Shown: positions 1 to 8,791 of the stretch, in pieces
Layout: the number at the start of each line of letters is the position of its first letter
Position numbering within the stretch: the first letter of the stretch is position 1
Source: Natronincola ferrireducens
GTDB lineage: Bacteria; Bacillota; Clostridia; Peptostreptococcales; Natronincolaceae
Length of the DNA stretch: 64,000 nucleotides
Assembly (NCBI RefSeq): GCF_900100845.1
Contig: NZ_FNFP01000002.1
Coordinates: 434,001-498,000, forward strand
Direction of reading: 5' to 3'
Program-made: the position numbers and the translations under genes
Notes under the pieces: generated by a model
What the model was told of the DNA's origin: nothing
What the model saw: the letters and a program-made list of their open reading frames with translations, nothing else
The model's database searches: none

Positions 1-564
1 TACCTTTAAATCCTTAATACCTCTTTTTCTTAACTCTTTACGCATGACCTTTGCTAAGGGACATATAGAGGTTTTATAAATATCTTCTATAATAAATTTT
101 GTAGGATCTAATTTATTGCCTGCTCCCATACTACTAATGATAGGGATATTTCTTTCTTTACAACGGACAACTAAGTCTAGTTTTGCTGTAACCATATCAA
201 TTGCATCAATTACATAATCATAATCCTGACACAACAATCTTTCTGCGGTTTCGCTGTTATAAAGCTCCTTATAGGTTATAACCTCTGCTTTAGGATTGAT
301 ATCCTGAATCCTTTCCTTCATTACTTCTACCTTTGCCTTTCCCACTGTTGATCGGGTGGCATGAATCTGTCTATTTATATTAGTTAAGCATATATCATCA
401 TCATCGACTAAAACAAATTTTCCAACTCCAGTTCGAGCTAAAGCTTCTACTGCAAAGGTGCCTACCCCACCTATGCCAAAAACTGCAACCCTGCTTTCCT
501 TTAATTTATTTAATCCTTCAGTACCAATTAATAATTCTGATCTTGAAAAAGGATGTAATGCCAT
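1..564 (-). CDS. tcdA: tRNA threonylcarbamoyladenosine dehydratase (TcdA), 3' end cut off by window edge
   Basis: ThiF/MoeB/E1-superfamily protein that cyclises t6A at position 37 of ANN-decoding tRNAs to ct6A, using ATP. The 188 visible codons open with MALHPFSRSELLIG and contain the nucleotide-binding loop GIGGVGTFAVEALARTG, the DDDD stretch before NINRQ, and the IDAIDMV segment typical of this family. The start is ATG at 564 with AGGAGG 7 nt upstream (571-576). The C terminus lies beyond base 1. It follows aspS and the 6S RNA gene on the same strand, the order known from Bacillus (aspS, bsrA, yrvM). A MoeB/ThiF paralogue is the only realistic alternative. Confidence 0.9.
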   Translation of the reverse strand, partial: MALHPFSRSELLIGTEGLNKLKESRVAVFGIGGVGTFAVEALARTGVGKFVLVDDDDICLTNINRQIHATRSTVGKAKVEVMKERIQDINPKAEVITYKELYNSETAERLLCQDYDYVIDAIDMVTAKLDLVVRCKERNIPIISSMGAGNKLDPTKFIIEDIYKTSICPLAKVMRKELRKRGIKDLKV

Positions 565-715
565 TTCTTTCCTCCTAGTCTTTAGGTTTTCACACTTTAT
601 AGATGATGTATTTTCCAATTTAATCATCTTTTTACTTGGTGGTCTATATAATTTATAATATTACGAACTAAACTCTATATTATATAAATTATTTTTTCCT
701 GTCAACCTTCTCTAT

Positions 716-753
716 AAAAAGCAAAAGAATCCCTATACCTTTAGGAATTCTTT
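716..753 (-). terminator. Intrinsic terminator of the 6S RNA gene
   Basis: On the minus strand a 12-bp stem (753-742 with 735-724, one T.G pair) closes a 6-nt loop. It is followed by a T-rich run (about 727-717). It lies directly after the 3' closing strand of the 6S RNA and before tcdA. Confidence 0.75.
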
Positions 754-940
754 ACCAACAAATGTTACCCACCATGCCGTGATTCGATTGTTTTGAAACC
801 TGCTAAGCAGGTGGGTGTTCAGTTATTTATTTCATAAGTCCTTACTAAAAAAAGGCATTTATTACGTAAATAAACAAGAATCTCCCAATGTAATTGTGTT
901 GGCTCAAAACGTTATCGAATTCACGCACACAGCAGGTATT
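720..940 (-). ncRNA. ssrS: 6S RNA (RNA polymerase-binding regulatory RNA)
   Basis: No ORF fills this gap, but the minus strand reads as a 6S RNA. The 5' segment 938-921 (TACCTGCTGTGTGCGTGA) pairs over 17 bp, with one bulged G at 926, to 782-766 near the 3' end. That gives the long closing stem typical of 6S RNA around a largely unpaired centre. An intrinsic terminator follows (716-753) and a plausible sigma-A promoter precedes (947-976). The position between aspS and tcdA matches Bacillus bsrA. 6S RNA mimics an open promoter and sequesters the housekeeping RNA polymerase in stationary phase. Exact ends are estimates; mature length is about 185-215 nt. Confidence 0.85.
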
Positions 941-946
941 TAATAT

Positions 947-976
947 TATAATAGCATATTTTTTAGAATATTTCAA
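947..976 (-). promoter_or_regulatory. Probable sigma-A promoter of the 6S RNA gene
   Basis: The minus strand carries TTGAAA (971-976) and an A/T-rich -10 region (TATTAT at 947-952, 18-nt spacer, overlapping TATAAT at 945-950). This places initiation at about 938-940, where the closing stem begins. Confidence 0.5.
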
Positions 977-1130
977 TTAACGATTGGTTTATTAGTATAA
1001 TTTTCATTTGCTTCAACTATATGGATTATACTTTAATTTTTATTAGTCACAAGTATTAATACTTATAACTATAGTTATAGTATGTACTATTTTGTGTGAA
1101 AATATGATAGTATATTTGTATTTTTATTAT

Positions 1131-1160
1131 ATAAAAAGAACCCTATTATTAGGATTCTTT
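1131..1160 (-). terminator. Intrinsic terminator overlapping the aspS stop
   Basis: On the minus strand an 11-bp stem (1160-1150 with 1145-1135, one T.G pair) with a 4-nt loop is followed by TTTTTAT. The 5' arm includes the aspS stop codon region at 1149-1151. Confidence 0.75.
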
Positions 1161-2930
1161 TGTGGTAATTGATTGGATATTTAGTTCCTTGAGTTGTTTT
1201 TCGTCTGCATAGGATGGGGCATTGGTTAGTGGACAGGTTGCATTTTGAGTCTTTGGAAAAGCAATAACTTGGCGTATGTTATCTTCTTTAAGTAGAAGCA
1301 TTACTAGTCTATCTAGGCCAAAGGCTATACCGCCATGGGGTGGTGTGCCATATTTAAAGGCTTCTAATAAAAAGCCAAACTTTTCCCATGCTTCTTCTTG
1401 ACTAAATCCTAAAACTTCAAACATTTTTTGTTGAAGCTGAGAGGAGAAAATTCTAATACTTCCCCCACCTATTTCATGTCCATTTAGTACAATATCATAG
1501 GCCTTTGCCCTCACCTTTTCTGGTGTTGTTTCCAGCATATCAATATCTTCATCCATAGGGGCAGTAAATGGATGATGCTTTGCAACATATCTATTATCTT
1601 CCTCATCATATTCTAATAAAGGGAATTCAGTTACCCATAGGAGCTTATATTCATTGCGGTCTAATAAATCTAATCGTTTTGCCGCCTCTAGTCTTAAATG
1701 TCCTAATGCATCATATACAACCTGAAGTTTATCTGCAACAAATAATAATAGATCCCCAGCTTGTCCATTGGTTAATTGTAGTATATCCTTTAATTCTGCC
1801 TCAGAAAAGAACTTAGCGATAGGAGATGTTATCCCTTCATCAGTAACTTTCATCCAAGCTAGTCCCTTAGCACCATAGGTTTTCGCAATTTCCTCAAGGC
1901 TAGTAATGTCTTTTCTGCTAAATTTATCTCCATAGCCATTGATGTTGATTGTTTTAACAAAACCACCATGCTGAAGGGTTTCTGTAAACACTTTAAAGCC
2001 AGAATCCTTTACTGCTTGAGAAACATCCACTAATTCAAATCCAAATCTAGTATCTGGTTTATCAGAACCATAGCGTTCCATAGCTTCTTCATAGCTCAAT
2101 CTTTCTATTGGTAATTGAATATCAATATCTAATGCATCTTTAAAAACTTTTTTTAACAATCTTTCATTCACAGCTAGAACGTCTTCTATATCAACAAAGG
2201 ACATTTCACAATCTATTTGTGTAAATTCTGGTTGTCGGTCTGCCCTTAAATCCTCATCTCTAAAGCATTTAACAATTTGAAAATATTTTTCCATACCAGA
2301 AACCATTAACAATTGTTTAAATAATTGAGGGGATTGGGGTAAAGCGAAGAACTTACCAGGATTAACTCTACTTGGAACTAAATAATCTCTAGCGCCTTCT
2401 GGTGTTGTTTTGGTTAACATGGGTGTTTCAACTTCTATAAATCCCTCTTGGGATAAAAAATTTCTCACGATATTAGCTACCTTAGATCGAAAAATTAGGT
2501 TGTATTGCATAGAGGATTTTCTTAAATCTAAGTATCTATATTTTAATCTTAGGTTTTCTGAAACATCATCATCATCCTTAATATATATAGGTGTTGTCTC
2601 AGCTGTGTTTAAGATTTGTAAAGATTCTGCAAATATTTCTATCTCTCCAGTAGGTATATTGGGATTGATGGATTGTCTTTTATAGATCTTTCCCCTTACA
2701 GCAATTACATATTCACTTCCCAATTCCTCAGCCATTTCAAAAGCCTCTAATGATATATCTTTGTCAAACACAATTTGTACTAAACCTGACCTGTCTCTTA
2801 GGTCAACGAAAATAAGACCTCCTAGGTCTCTTCTTTTTTGAACCCATCCATTTAAAGATACCTGTTCCCCTATGTTTTGAACCTTTAAGGTTCCACATTC
2901 ATGGGTTCTTTTTATTAGAATTGATGTCAT
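1149..2930 (-). CDS. aspS: Aspartyl-tRNA synthetase
   Basis: Class II synthetase that charges tRNA-Asp, 593 aa, the normal bacterial length. An N-terminal OB-fold anticodon-binding domain (about residues 1-105, with NGWVQKRRDLGGLIFVDLRD) is followed by the catalytic core. Visible signatures are the motif 2 region FRDEDLRADRQPEFTQID, a GAD-type insertion in the middle, and motif 3 (GIAFGLDRLVMLL) near the C terminus. ATG start at 2930 has AAGGAGATGGGAG upstream. hemZ ends 47 nt upstream on the same strand. Whether the enzyme is discriminating or also charges tRNA-Asn cannot be told from sequence alone; no gat genes lie here. Confidence 0.97.
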   Translation of the reverse strand: MTSILIKRTHECGTLKVQNIGEQVSLNGWVQKRRDLGGLIFVDLRDRSGLVQIVFDKDISLEAFEMAEELGSEYVIAVRGKIYKRQSINPNIPTGEIEIFAESLQILNTAETTPIYIKDDDDVSENLRLKYRYLDLRKSSMQYNLIFRSKVANIVRNFLSQEGFIEVETPMLTKTTPEGARDYLVPSRVNPGKFFALPQSPQLFKQLLMVSGMEKYFQIVKCFRDEDLRADRQPEFTQIDCEMSFVDIEDVLAVNERLLKKVFKDALDIDIQLPIERLSYEEAMERYGSDKPDTRFGFELVDVSQAVKDSGFKVFTETLQHGGFVKTININGYGDKFSRKDITSLEEIAKTYGAKGLAWMKVTDEGITSPIAKFFSEAELKDILQLTNGQAGDLLLFVADKLQVVYDALGHLRLEAAKRLDLLDRNEYKLLWVTEFPLLEYDEEDNRYVAKHHPFTAPMDEDIDMLETTPEKVRAKAYDIVLNGHEIGGGSIRIFSSQLQQKMFEVLGFSQEEAWEKFGFLLEAFKYGTPPHGGIAFGLDRLVMLLLKEDNIRQVIAFPKTQNATCPLTNAPSYADEKQLKELNIQSITTKES

Positions 2931-2977
2931 TCTCCCATCTCCTTATCGAAAAACTTTTTATAATTATGAGAATTACC

Positions 2978-4465
2978 CTAGTTAAGTGGTTTTTTCTTAC
3001 GCTCAATCATTTCCTCTGCACGATTTAAATACTGCTCTAAATTTTTGACGTTTGGAACCCGTTCAAGACGGTTTTCTTTAGGAAATACAATTTTCGACAC
3101 TGCACCTGCACCCATAGCTATAATCGTTTGCTTTTCTTCCATAATTTGTATGTTGTAAATGCATTCGTAGCCGGGTTTAGCATAACCTATATTCTCTAAA
3201 TTGCCCACCATATGTTTTTGTCTATACATATAGTAAGGTTTTAAGCCCATTTCTCTTGCATATTCTGCAGTAATCTCTAACATTTTCATGATATGATCTT
3301 CTTCAATTTTTGTATGATACTGGTCCTCCTTCAGCTTTGATGCATTTTTAATTGCTAAGGTGTGAACAGTTAAGTTGTTGGGAGACAACTTCTTTATCTC
3401 CTCCATAGTATGACAAACCATATCTGGATTTTCTCCTGGCAATCCAATAATAATATCCATATTTATATTTTCGAAGCCCACATCTTTAGCTAGTTGATAG
3501 GCCTCAACAATTTCTTTTGCAGAGTGTTTTCTACCTATCTTTTGCAGAGTACAATCGTTCATTGTTTGAGGATTGATACTTATTCTTGTAACTCCGCTGT
3601 TTTTTAAGAAAACTAGCTTTTTTTTATCAATAGTATCAGGTCGTCCCGCTTCTACAGTAAATTCCTTAAGATTTTTCAGATCAAATGATGCAAAAATTGT
3701 ATGAAAAAGTTGAAAAAATTCTTCAACCTTTAATGTTGTAGGCGTTCCCCCTCCAATATAAAGGGTTTCCACTTCTTTGCCCATTTTACTTAACATTTCT
3801 CCTACCCCTACTATTTCTTGACATAGTGCTTCCACGTATTGGGGAACATATTCTTCAAACTTATTTAGTGGATTTGAAGGAAAGGAGCAATAAACACATC
3901 TTGTAGGACAAAAAGGTATGCTTATATATAGGCTTACTTTGTTTTCATCTATTGGATAAACATACTGATGTTCTGTTTTTGCTATCCCTAATAAAAGCAG
4001 TGCCTTTTCCTCGACAATAAAATATTCTTCGGTTAAAACCCCAAGAATTTCTTCATCACTTAAATCCTTTTCCATTAATTCGTGGACAATTTTTGTTGGT
4101 CTTATGCCCGTTAAAAATCCCCAAGGTAGGTTTTTATCTTTTTCTTTAGTGAGGAGTTGAAACATACTGGATTTAATTGCCTGTTTCGCTTTTTTTCGTG
4201 TGTCCAGTATATTATTTTCTAATAAAAAACTAGTTTCTATTTTTTGTTTCTTGCCGCGAAAATTTCCTTCAGTTATGACAGTTCCTCTATTTTCTTCAGT
4301 AAGAAATTTGCTTATAATTGTATTTTTTGCAGTTTGTATCATAGTTTCATGAAAAGATTTTTGCAAAGGCTGAATAATTTCAATATCCTCAACTGTATAA
4401 AATAGTTTTAATAATTCTTTAACCTCATATTGATAGTCATGACCTATTAGTAGGACTGTAATCAT
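2978..4465 (-). CDS. hemZ: Oxygen-independent coproporphyrinogen dehydrogenase-like radical SAM protein HemZ
   Basis: Radical SAM protein of the HemN/HemZ family, 495 aa. About 170 N-terminal residues typical of HemZ precede the radical SAM core, whose 4Fe-4S motif is CPTRCVYC (Cx3Cx2C, near residue 190), followed by YIGGGTPT and the GLPGE segment. ATG start at 4465 has GGAG upstream. Family members oxidise coproporphyrinogen III, but many HemN-like relatives do other chemistry such as heme handling. No other heme genes are in the window, so the substrate is inferred from family only. It is 12 nt downstream of the 60-aa HTH gene and probably cotranscribed with it. Confidence 0.88.
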   Translation of the reverse strand: MITVLLIGHDYQYEVKELLKLFYTVEDIEIIQPLQKSFHETMIQTAKNTIISKFLTEENRGTVITEGNFRGKKQKIETSFLLENNILDTRKKAKQAIKSSMFQLLTKEKDKNLPWGFLTGIRPTKIVHELMEKDLSDEEILGVLTEEYFIVEEKALLLLGIAKTEHQYVYPIDENKVSLYISIPFCPTRCVYCSFPSNPLNKFEEYVPQYVEALCQEIVGVGEMLSKMGKEVETLYIGGGTPTTLKVEEFFQLFHTIFASFDLKNLKEFTVEAGRPDTIDKKKLVFLKNSGVTRISINPQTMNDCTLQKIGRKHSAKEIVEAYQLAKDVGFENINMDIIIGLPGENPDMVCHTMEEIKKLSPNNLTVHTLAIKNASKLKEDQYHTKIEEDHIMKMLEITAEYAREMGLKPYYMYRQKHMVGNLENIGYAKPGYECIYNIQIMEEKQTIIAMGAGAVSKIVFPKENRLERVPNVKNLEQYLNRAEEMIERKKKPLN

Positions 4466-4477
4466 TCTTCTTAACTC

Positions 4478-4660
4478 CTATTGATAATCTTTTTGCAGCT
4501 CCTGCTTGAGTTTGTTTACTTCTTTGCTACTAATGCCTAGTTCTCTAGCCAGCTCCTGTTCTGATAATCCTTGATAATTCATTTCAAGAAAATCCTCAAG
4601 TTCAATATTTATGTAGTTTCGGTCCTTTATGCCGTACTTATAATCCTTTTCTTTTCCCAT
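4478..4660 (-). CDS. Small helix-turn-helix protein, 60 aa, function unknown
   Basis: Short acidic/basic protein. Residues about 31-57 (LSEQELARELGISSKEVNKLKQEL) look like the two-helix core of a helix-turn-helix. The rest (MGKEKDYKYGIKDRNYINIELEDFLEMNYQ at the front) has no family I recognise. It sits 12 nt before hemZ and is probably in its operon. AGGAGG is 10 nt upstream of the ATG (4668-4673), but 5 of its 6 bases lie inside a perfect 12-bp stem, so translation may be restricted. It could be a tiny DNA-binding regulator or a protein-interaction module; no function is assigned. Confidence 0.75.
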   Translation of the reverse strand: MGKEKDYKYGIKDRNYINIELEDFLEMNYQGLSEQELARELGISSKEVNKLKQELQKDYQ

Positions 4661-4668
4661 AAAGCAAC

Positions 4669-4715
4669 CTCCTAGAAAATTATTTTAGGTTAGTATTACC
4701 TTTATTTTCTAGGAG
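4669..4715 (-). promoter_or_regulatory. Leader hairpin sequestering the Shine-Dalgarno site of the 60-aa HTH gene
   Basis: The minus strand has CTCCTAGAAAAT (4715-4704) and its exact complement ATTTTCTAGGAG (4680-4669), with a 23-nt loop that can itself pair AGGT with ACCT. The 3' arm contains most of the AGGAGG ribosome-binding site. No T-run follows, so it is not a good terminator for the minus strand. Confidence 0.6.
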
Positions 4716-4900
4716 TATACTTTATCACTTTATCCTTCGGTGTATTGCTAAAAGCTCCGCTTCTTAAGGGGAAGATTAAGCACTACATCCTGGAATTAAA
4801 TTCCACTACAATTCAGATGCCGTAAAAACTCCCTCTTGATAACCAAACTAAGTGACCACCACCAAAGTTAGAAACCAAACTTTCGGTTGTCTACTTATGA
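4716..4900 (-). other. Non-coding stretch; possible right-end remnant of an IS200/IS605-type element
   Basis: This gap after the MBL gene holds no intact ORF. One minus-strand frame reads LVIKREFLRHLNCSGI, stop, FQDVVLNLPLKKRSF, stop, QYTEG, stop. The first piece resembles the decayed tails seen at the ends of IS605 OrfB/TnpB elements, but I could not verify this. There is also a short palindrome (TGGAATTTAATTCCA, 4790-4804) and a GC-richer composition than the neighbouring spacers. No transposase core, target duplication or intact end is seen. It might instead be an unrelated structured RNA or a dispersed repeat. Confidence 0.3.
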
Positions 4901-4908
4901 ATTAAGTC

Positions 4909-5529
4909 TCATTTTATAAAGGGATTGGTAGTTTTTTCTATTCCTATTTTACTAGCTGGTCCATGCCCAGGTAAAACAGTAGTATCGTCCTGTAGAATCA
5001 TTAGTTTTTCTTTGATTGACTGAATGATTTGTTGATGATTACCACCATCTAAATCTGTTCTACCAATGGAATTGGCAAATAAAGTATCTCCAGTCAACAA
5101 AATGTTGTCTACATGTATACATATTCCACCTCTAGTATGTCCTGGAGTGTGGATGGTTTTTAAAGTAAGGTCTCCTAATTTTAACACATCTCCATCCTCT
5201 AAAAAAGCATCTGCCTCCATTTCAATTTCAGGGCCCCCCATTAAAGCTGAAAAGTTTTTGTTTTTATCCTGTAATAAATATAAATCATCTCTATGGATAT
5301 AGATGGGAGCATTGGTCTTTTGTTTTAATTCCCTTAATCCACCAATATGATCCCCATGTCCGTGGGTTAATATGATATACTTTAATTGTAATTCGTTGTC
5401 TTTAAGTATCTTTACAATTTTATCAGCATCTCCACCGGGGTCTATAACAGCTGCTTCATTTGTTTTATCATCTGCTAAAATATAACAGTTTGCTCCATAA
5501 ACTCCAACTTCTGTTCTTTCTAAAAACAT
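4909..5529 (-). CDS. Metallo-beta-lactamase-fold hydrolase (YqgX/glyoxalase II-like)
   Basis: MBL-fold protein of 206 aa. The metal-binding signature THGHGDHIGG (near residue 55), a later HTPGHTRGG histidine, the aspartate in LLTGDTLF and the C-terminal LPGHGP histidine supply the usual dinuclear site. Length and motif spacing match the short YqgX/GloB-like hydrolases that act on thioesters; the substrate is not defined by sequence. ATG start at 5529 with GAGGAGGG-type ribosome binding. It is last in a tight run recJ-apt-relA-dtd-MBL, 15 nt after dtd. No clear terminator is visible after its stop. Confidence 0.9.
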   Translation of the reverse strand: MFLERTEVGVYGANCYILADDKTNEAAVIDPGGDADKIVKILKDNELQLKYIILTHGHGDHIGGLRELKQKTNAPIYIHRDDLYLLQDKNKNFSALMGGPEIEMEADAFLEDGDVLKLGDLTLKTIHTPGHTRGGICIHVDNILLTGDTLFANSIGRTDLDGGNHQQIIQSIKEKLMILQDDTTVLPGHGPASKIGIEKTTNPFIK

Positions 5530-5544
5530 ACTTTATCCCTCCTC

Positions 5545-5994
5545 TTAAAAAAGTTTTTTGCTATCAAGTAGCATCGTTACTGGCCCGTCATTAATAGAAT
5601 GTACCATCATATGGGCTTGAAAAACTCCAGTAGCTACTTCTATACCAAGGCTTCTAGCATAGTCTACAAACTCATTATATAAGCCTTCTGCTATTTCAGG
5701 TCTTGCTGCTTCTATAAAGCTAGGTCTCCTGCCCTTTCTACAATCACCCATAAGAGTAAACTGAGATACCACCAATAGTTTTCCCCCAGTATCTATAATC
5801 GATAGGTTCATTTTTTCATTTTCATCTTCAAATATCCTTAGGTTTCCAATTTTTTCTACCATATATTTTATATCTTCTGATGTATCATCATGACCTACGC
5901 CTAGATAAACTAGTAATCCCTGTTTAACTTCCCCTGTTGTTTCGTTATCCACCATCACTTTACCATCACGGATTCTCTGTACAACTGCCCTCAT
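5545..5994 (-). CDS. dtd: D-aminoacyl-tRNA deacylase
   Basis: DTD proofreads D-amino acids (and glycine mischarged on tRNA-Ala) by hydrolysing D-aminoacyl-tRNA. At 149 aa it is full length. The family motifs are present: MRAVVQRI at the start, SQFTL(M)[11 protein letters not shown] in the middle and [11 protein letters not shown] at the end, which carries the Gly-cisPro pair that makes L-amino acids clash. It lies 14 nt after relA; relA-dtd-MBL order is common in Firmicutes. Confidence 0.96.
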   Translation of the reverse strand: MRAVVQRIRDGKVMVDNETTGEVKQGLLVYLGVGHDDTSEDIKYMVEKIGNLRIFEDENEKMNLSIIDTGGKLLVVSQFTLMGDCRKGRRPSFIEAARPEIAEGLYNEFVDYARSLGIEVATGVFQAHMMVHSINDGPVTMLLDSKKLF

Positions 5995-6008
5995 AGTCTC
6001 CTCCTTAG

Positions 6009-8186
6009 TTACGTTATTACTCTGAAAACATCTAATACGCCCTTTACTCGTTTAAACTTTTCCATTAATTTGTTTAAATCTTCAATGCTATTTACCTCTA
6101 AAATAAGATTCAATAGAGCTATTTTCTCTTTATTGGTTCGAGCATTTAATACATGTACGGTTACTTTTGTTTCTGATAAAATTTGTGTTAGTTCCGATAA
6201 AAGTCCCTTGCGATCTGTTGCCTTTATTTGGATCTCTACTTGGAAGGCAATAGATTTACTGGTATCCCATTCCACATCAATAAATCTTTCTGTAGTTTCG
6301 CTATTGTCATATAGATTAGGACAATCTTTTCTATGAATTGAAACGCCTCTACCTCTAGTAATATATCCAATAATTTCATCCCCTGGAACTGGATTGCAGC
6401 ATCGAGAAAAACGAACCATAATGTTGTCTATTCCTTTAACAGTAACTCCTTGACTTTGTTTGGATTTATTGCGACCATCAGTAGTTCTATTAGAAGCAAC
6501 AATATCCTTCTCTTGAACTTCTAAGGGCTGAGGATTTTCTTTCTTAATATATTCTTTTATTTTGGGAATTACTTGGGTAAGGGTAATACCACCATATCCT
6601 ATAGCTGCATACAAATCCTCTTCATTGTTTAAGCTTAATTTCTTTGCAATTGTATTTAACAGCTTCATCTGCAATGCTTCAGTGCTATTTAAACCCTGCC
6701 GTTTAACTTCTTTTTCTAGAATTTCCTTACCTCTACTAACGTTTTCTTCTCTACGTTCTTTTTTAAACCATTGTTTGATTTTTGTTTTTGCTTGGGAGCT
6801 TTTTACAATTTTTAGCCAATCCCTGCTGGGACCATTGCTGTGACCAGAAGTTAAGATTTCTACAATATTTCCATTTTTAAGTTTATAATCAATTGGTACC
6901 ATTCGCCCATCTACTTTTGCACCAACACATTTATTGCCTACATCAGAATGTATTTTATATGCAAAATCTACAGGCGTTGCCCCTGTAGGTAAATTAATTA
7001 CCTTTCCTTTTGGGGTAAAGACAAATACTTCATTGGTAAAAAGATCTACTTTTAAAGACTCCATAAATTCTTTTGGATCCTTTGTCTCCTTTTCCCATTC
7101 CAACATCTGTCTTAGCCATGCTAGTTTATCATCAATTTCTATTTTTTCATTGGTTATTTGATTTTCTTTGTACTTCCAGTGGGCTGCAATACCGTATTCA
7201 GCAATTTGATGCATTTCATAGGTTCTAATTTGTATCTCAAAAGGTTCCCCTTTAGGCCCAATAACAGTTGTGTGAAGGGATTGATACATATTGGGCTTAG
7301 GCATAGCTATATAGTCTTTAAATCTTCCAGGAATGGGTTTCCACATTGTATGGACAACCCCCAATACGCCATAACAATCCTTTACATTATCTACCAATAT
7401 TCTTATCGCCAAAAAATCAAATATTTCATCAAAGGATTTTCCTTGATAGGTCATTTTACGATAGATACTGTAAAAGTGTTTTGGTCTTCCAGATATTTCA
7501 TTTTCAATCTCAAACTCGCCTAGATTTATTTTGAGCTGTTTAATAACATTATTGATAAAGTCTTCCCTATCTTTACGTTTTTTTGCAACCTTTTCTACTA
7601 ATTCGTAATAGCCTTCAGGATCAATATATCTTAAGCAAAGATCCTCCAGTTCCCATTTAATTCTTGATATACCTAGTCGATGGGCAATTGGGGCAAAAAT
7701 TTCTAGGGTTTCTAAAGCCTTTTCCTTCTTTTTTTCATCTGTTTGATATTTCAAGGTTCGCATATTATGCAATCTATCAGCTAATTTTATAAGAATAACC
7801 CTAATATCCTTAGCCATTGCCACAAACATTTTTCGGAGATTTTCTGCTTGTCTTTCTTCTTTTGATTCAAAAGAAAGCCTGGTTAACTTTGTAACCCCTT
7901 CCACCAATTCTGCTATCTCTTCGCCAAATGCTTCTTTTATTTTATTATAATCATAGCTTGTATCTTCAATTACATCATGAAGTAAACCTGCTGCAATAGT
8001 TGTACTATCCATTTGTAGTTCAACCAAGATTTTTGCTACTTCTAGAGGATGAATAAAGTACCTTTCCCCTGACCTTCTATACTGTCCTGCATGGGAGGCT
8101 TCAGAAAAGTTATAAGCTTTAATAATTAGCTCAACATCACATTGAGGGCTATATTCTTCAATCATTGCTATTAAGTTTTCCAACAT
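6009..8186 (-). CDS. relA: Bifunctional (p)ppGpp synthetase/hydrolase (RelA/SpoT family)
   Basis: Long RSH protein of 725 aa. An HD hydrolase domain is at the N terminus ([22 protein letters not shown]), then the synthetase domain ([22 protein letters not shown]), a TGS domain ([24 protein letters not shown]) and a zinc-finger-like region ([16 protein letters not shown]), ending with an ACT domain. Both hydrolase and synthetase residues appear intact, so it should both make and degrade the stringent-response alarmone. The gene is preceded by apt at 86 nt and followed by dtd at 14 nt, the usual Firmicutes order. Confidence 0.97.
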   Translation of the reverse strand: MLENLIAMIEEYSPQCDVELIIKAYNFSEASHAGQYRRSGERYFIHPLEVAKILVELQMDSTTIAAGLLHDVIEDTSYDYNKIKEAFGEEIAELVEGVTKLTRLSFESKEERQAENLRKMFVAMAKDIRVILIKLADRLHNMRTLKYQTDEKKKEKALETLEIFAPIAHRLGISRIKWELEDLCLRYIDPEGYYELVEKVAKKRKDREDFINNVIKQLKINLGEFEIENEISGRPKHFYSIYRKMTYQGKSFDEIFDFLAIRILVDNVKDCYGVLGVVHTMWKPIPGRFKDYIAMPKPNMYQSLHTTVIGPKGEPFEIQIRTYEMHQIAEYGIAAHWKYKENQITNEKIEIDDKLAWLRQMLEWEKETKDPKEFMESLKVDLFTNEVFVFTPKGKVINLPTGATPVDFAYKIHSDVGNKCVGAKVDGRMVPIDYKLKNGNIVEILTSGHSNGPSRDWLKIVKSSQAKTKIKQWFKKERREENVSRGKEILEKEVKRQGLNSTEALQMKLLNTIAKKLSLNNEEDLYAAIGYGGITLTQVIPKIKEYIKKENPQPLEVQEKDIVASNRTTDGRNKSKQSQGVTVKGIDNIMVRFSRCCNPVPGDEIIGYITRGRGVSIHRKDCPNLYDNSETTERFIDVEWDTSKSIAFQVEIQIKATDRKGLLSELTQILSETKVTVHVLNARTNKEKIALLNLILEVNSIEDLNKLMEKFKRVKGVLDVFRVIT

Positions 8187-8272
8187 ATTTATATCACCCT
8201 CTTCAGTAATATTGTAATTTATCCTTCAGTGTAGTACTCAGACTCCCCAAAACCATTATTTTGCTTTTCTTT

Positions 8273-8791
8273 TTATTCATCGTAGGTTACTAAAGCTTTT
8301 ATATTATAATTTGTTAGGAGGTCTCTTCCCTTTAAGAAAGCAAGCTCAATTAAAAAGTTCATGGATACAACTTCTCCTCCCAATTCTTCAATTAATTTGG
8401 CAGTCGCTAGTACAGTTCCTCCCGTTGCCAATAAATCATCTAATATAGCTACCTTTTGTCCTGGTTGAATAGCATCTCTATGGATTTCTAATGCATCTGT
8501 ACCATATTCCAGCTGATATTCATGTCGTATTGTTTCAGCTGGCAGTTTTCCAGGTTTTCTTACCGGTACAAATCCCGCACCTATTTTATAAGCTACTGGA
8601 GCACCAGCTAAAAAACCTCTAGATTCTGGACCAACTACAATATCCACATTTAATCCCTCTAATTGTTGGGATAGCTGGTCTATCATATACTTAAATGCTT
8701 GTGGATCCTTTAATAAAGTAGTGATATCCTTAAAATTAATTCCCTCTTTTGGAAAGTCTTGTATTTCTCTTATTTTTTTAGCTAAATCCAT
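8273..8791 (-). CDS. apt: Adenine phosphoribosyltransferase
   Basis: Purine salvage enzyme converting adenine plus PRPP to AMP; 172 aa, typical length. The PRPP-binding loop [14 protein letters not shown] and the [13 protein letters not shown] flexible-loop segment are clear. The start ATG lies inside the end of recJ, a 14-nt overlap, so the two are translationally coupled; apt-relA adjacency is conserved in Firmicutes. Confidence 0.97.
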   Translation of the reverse strand: MDLAKKIREIQDFPKEGINFKDITTLLKDPQAFKYMIDQLSQQLEGLNVDIVVGPESRGFLAGAPVAYKIGAGFVPVRKPGKLPAETIRHEYQLEYGTDALEIHRDAIQPGQKVAILDDLLATGGTVLATAKLIEELGGEVVSMNFLIELAFLKGRDLLTNYNIKALVTYDE

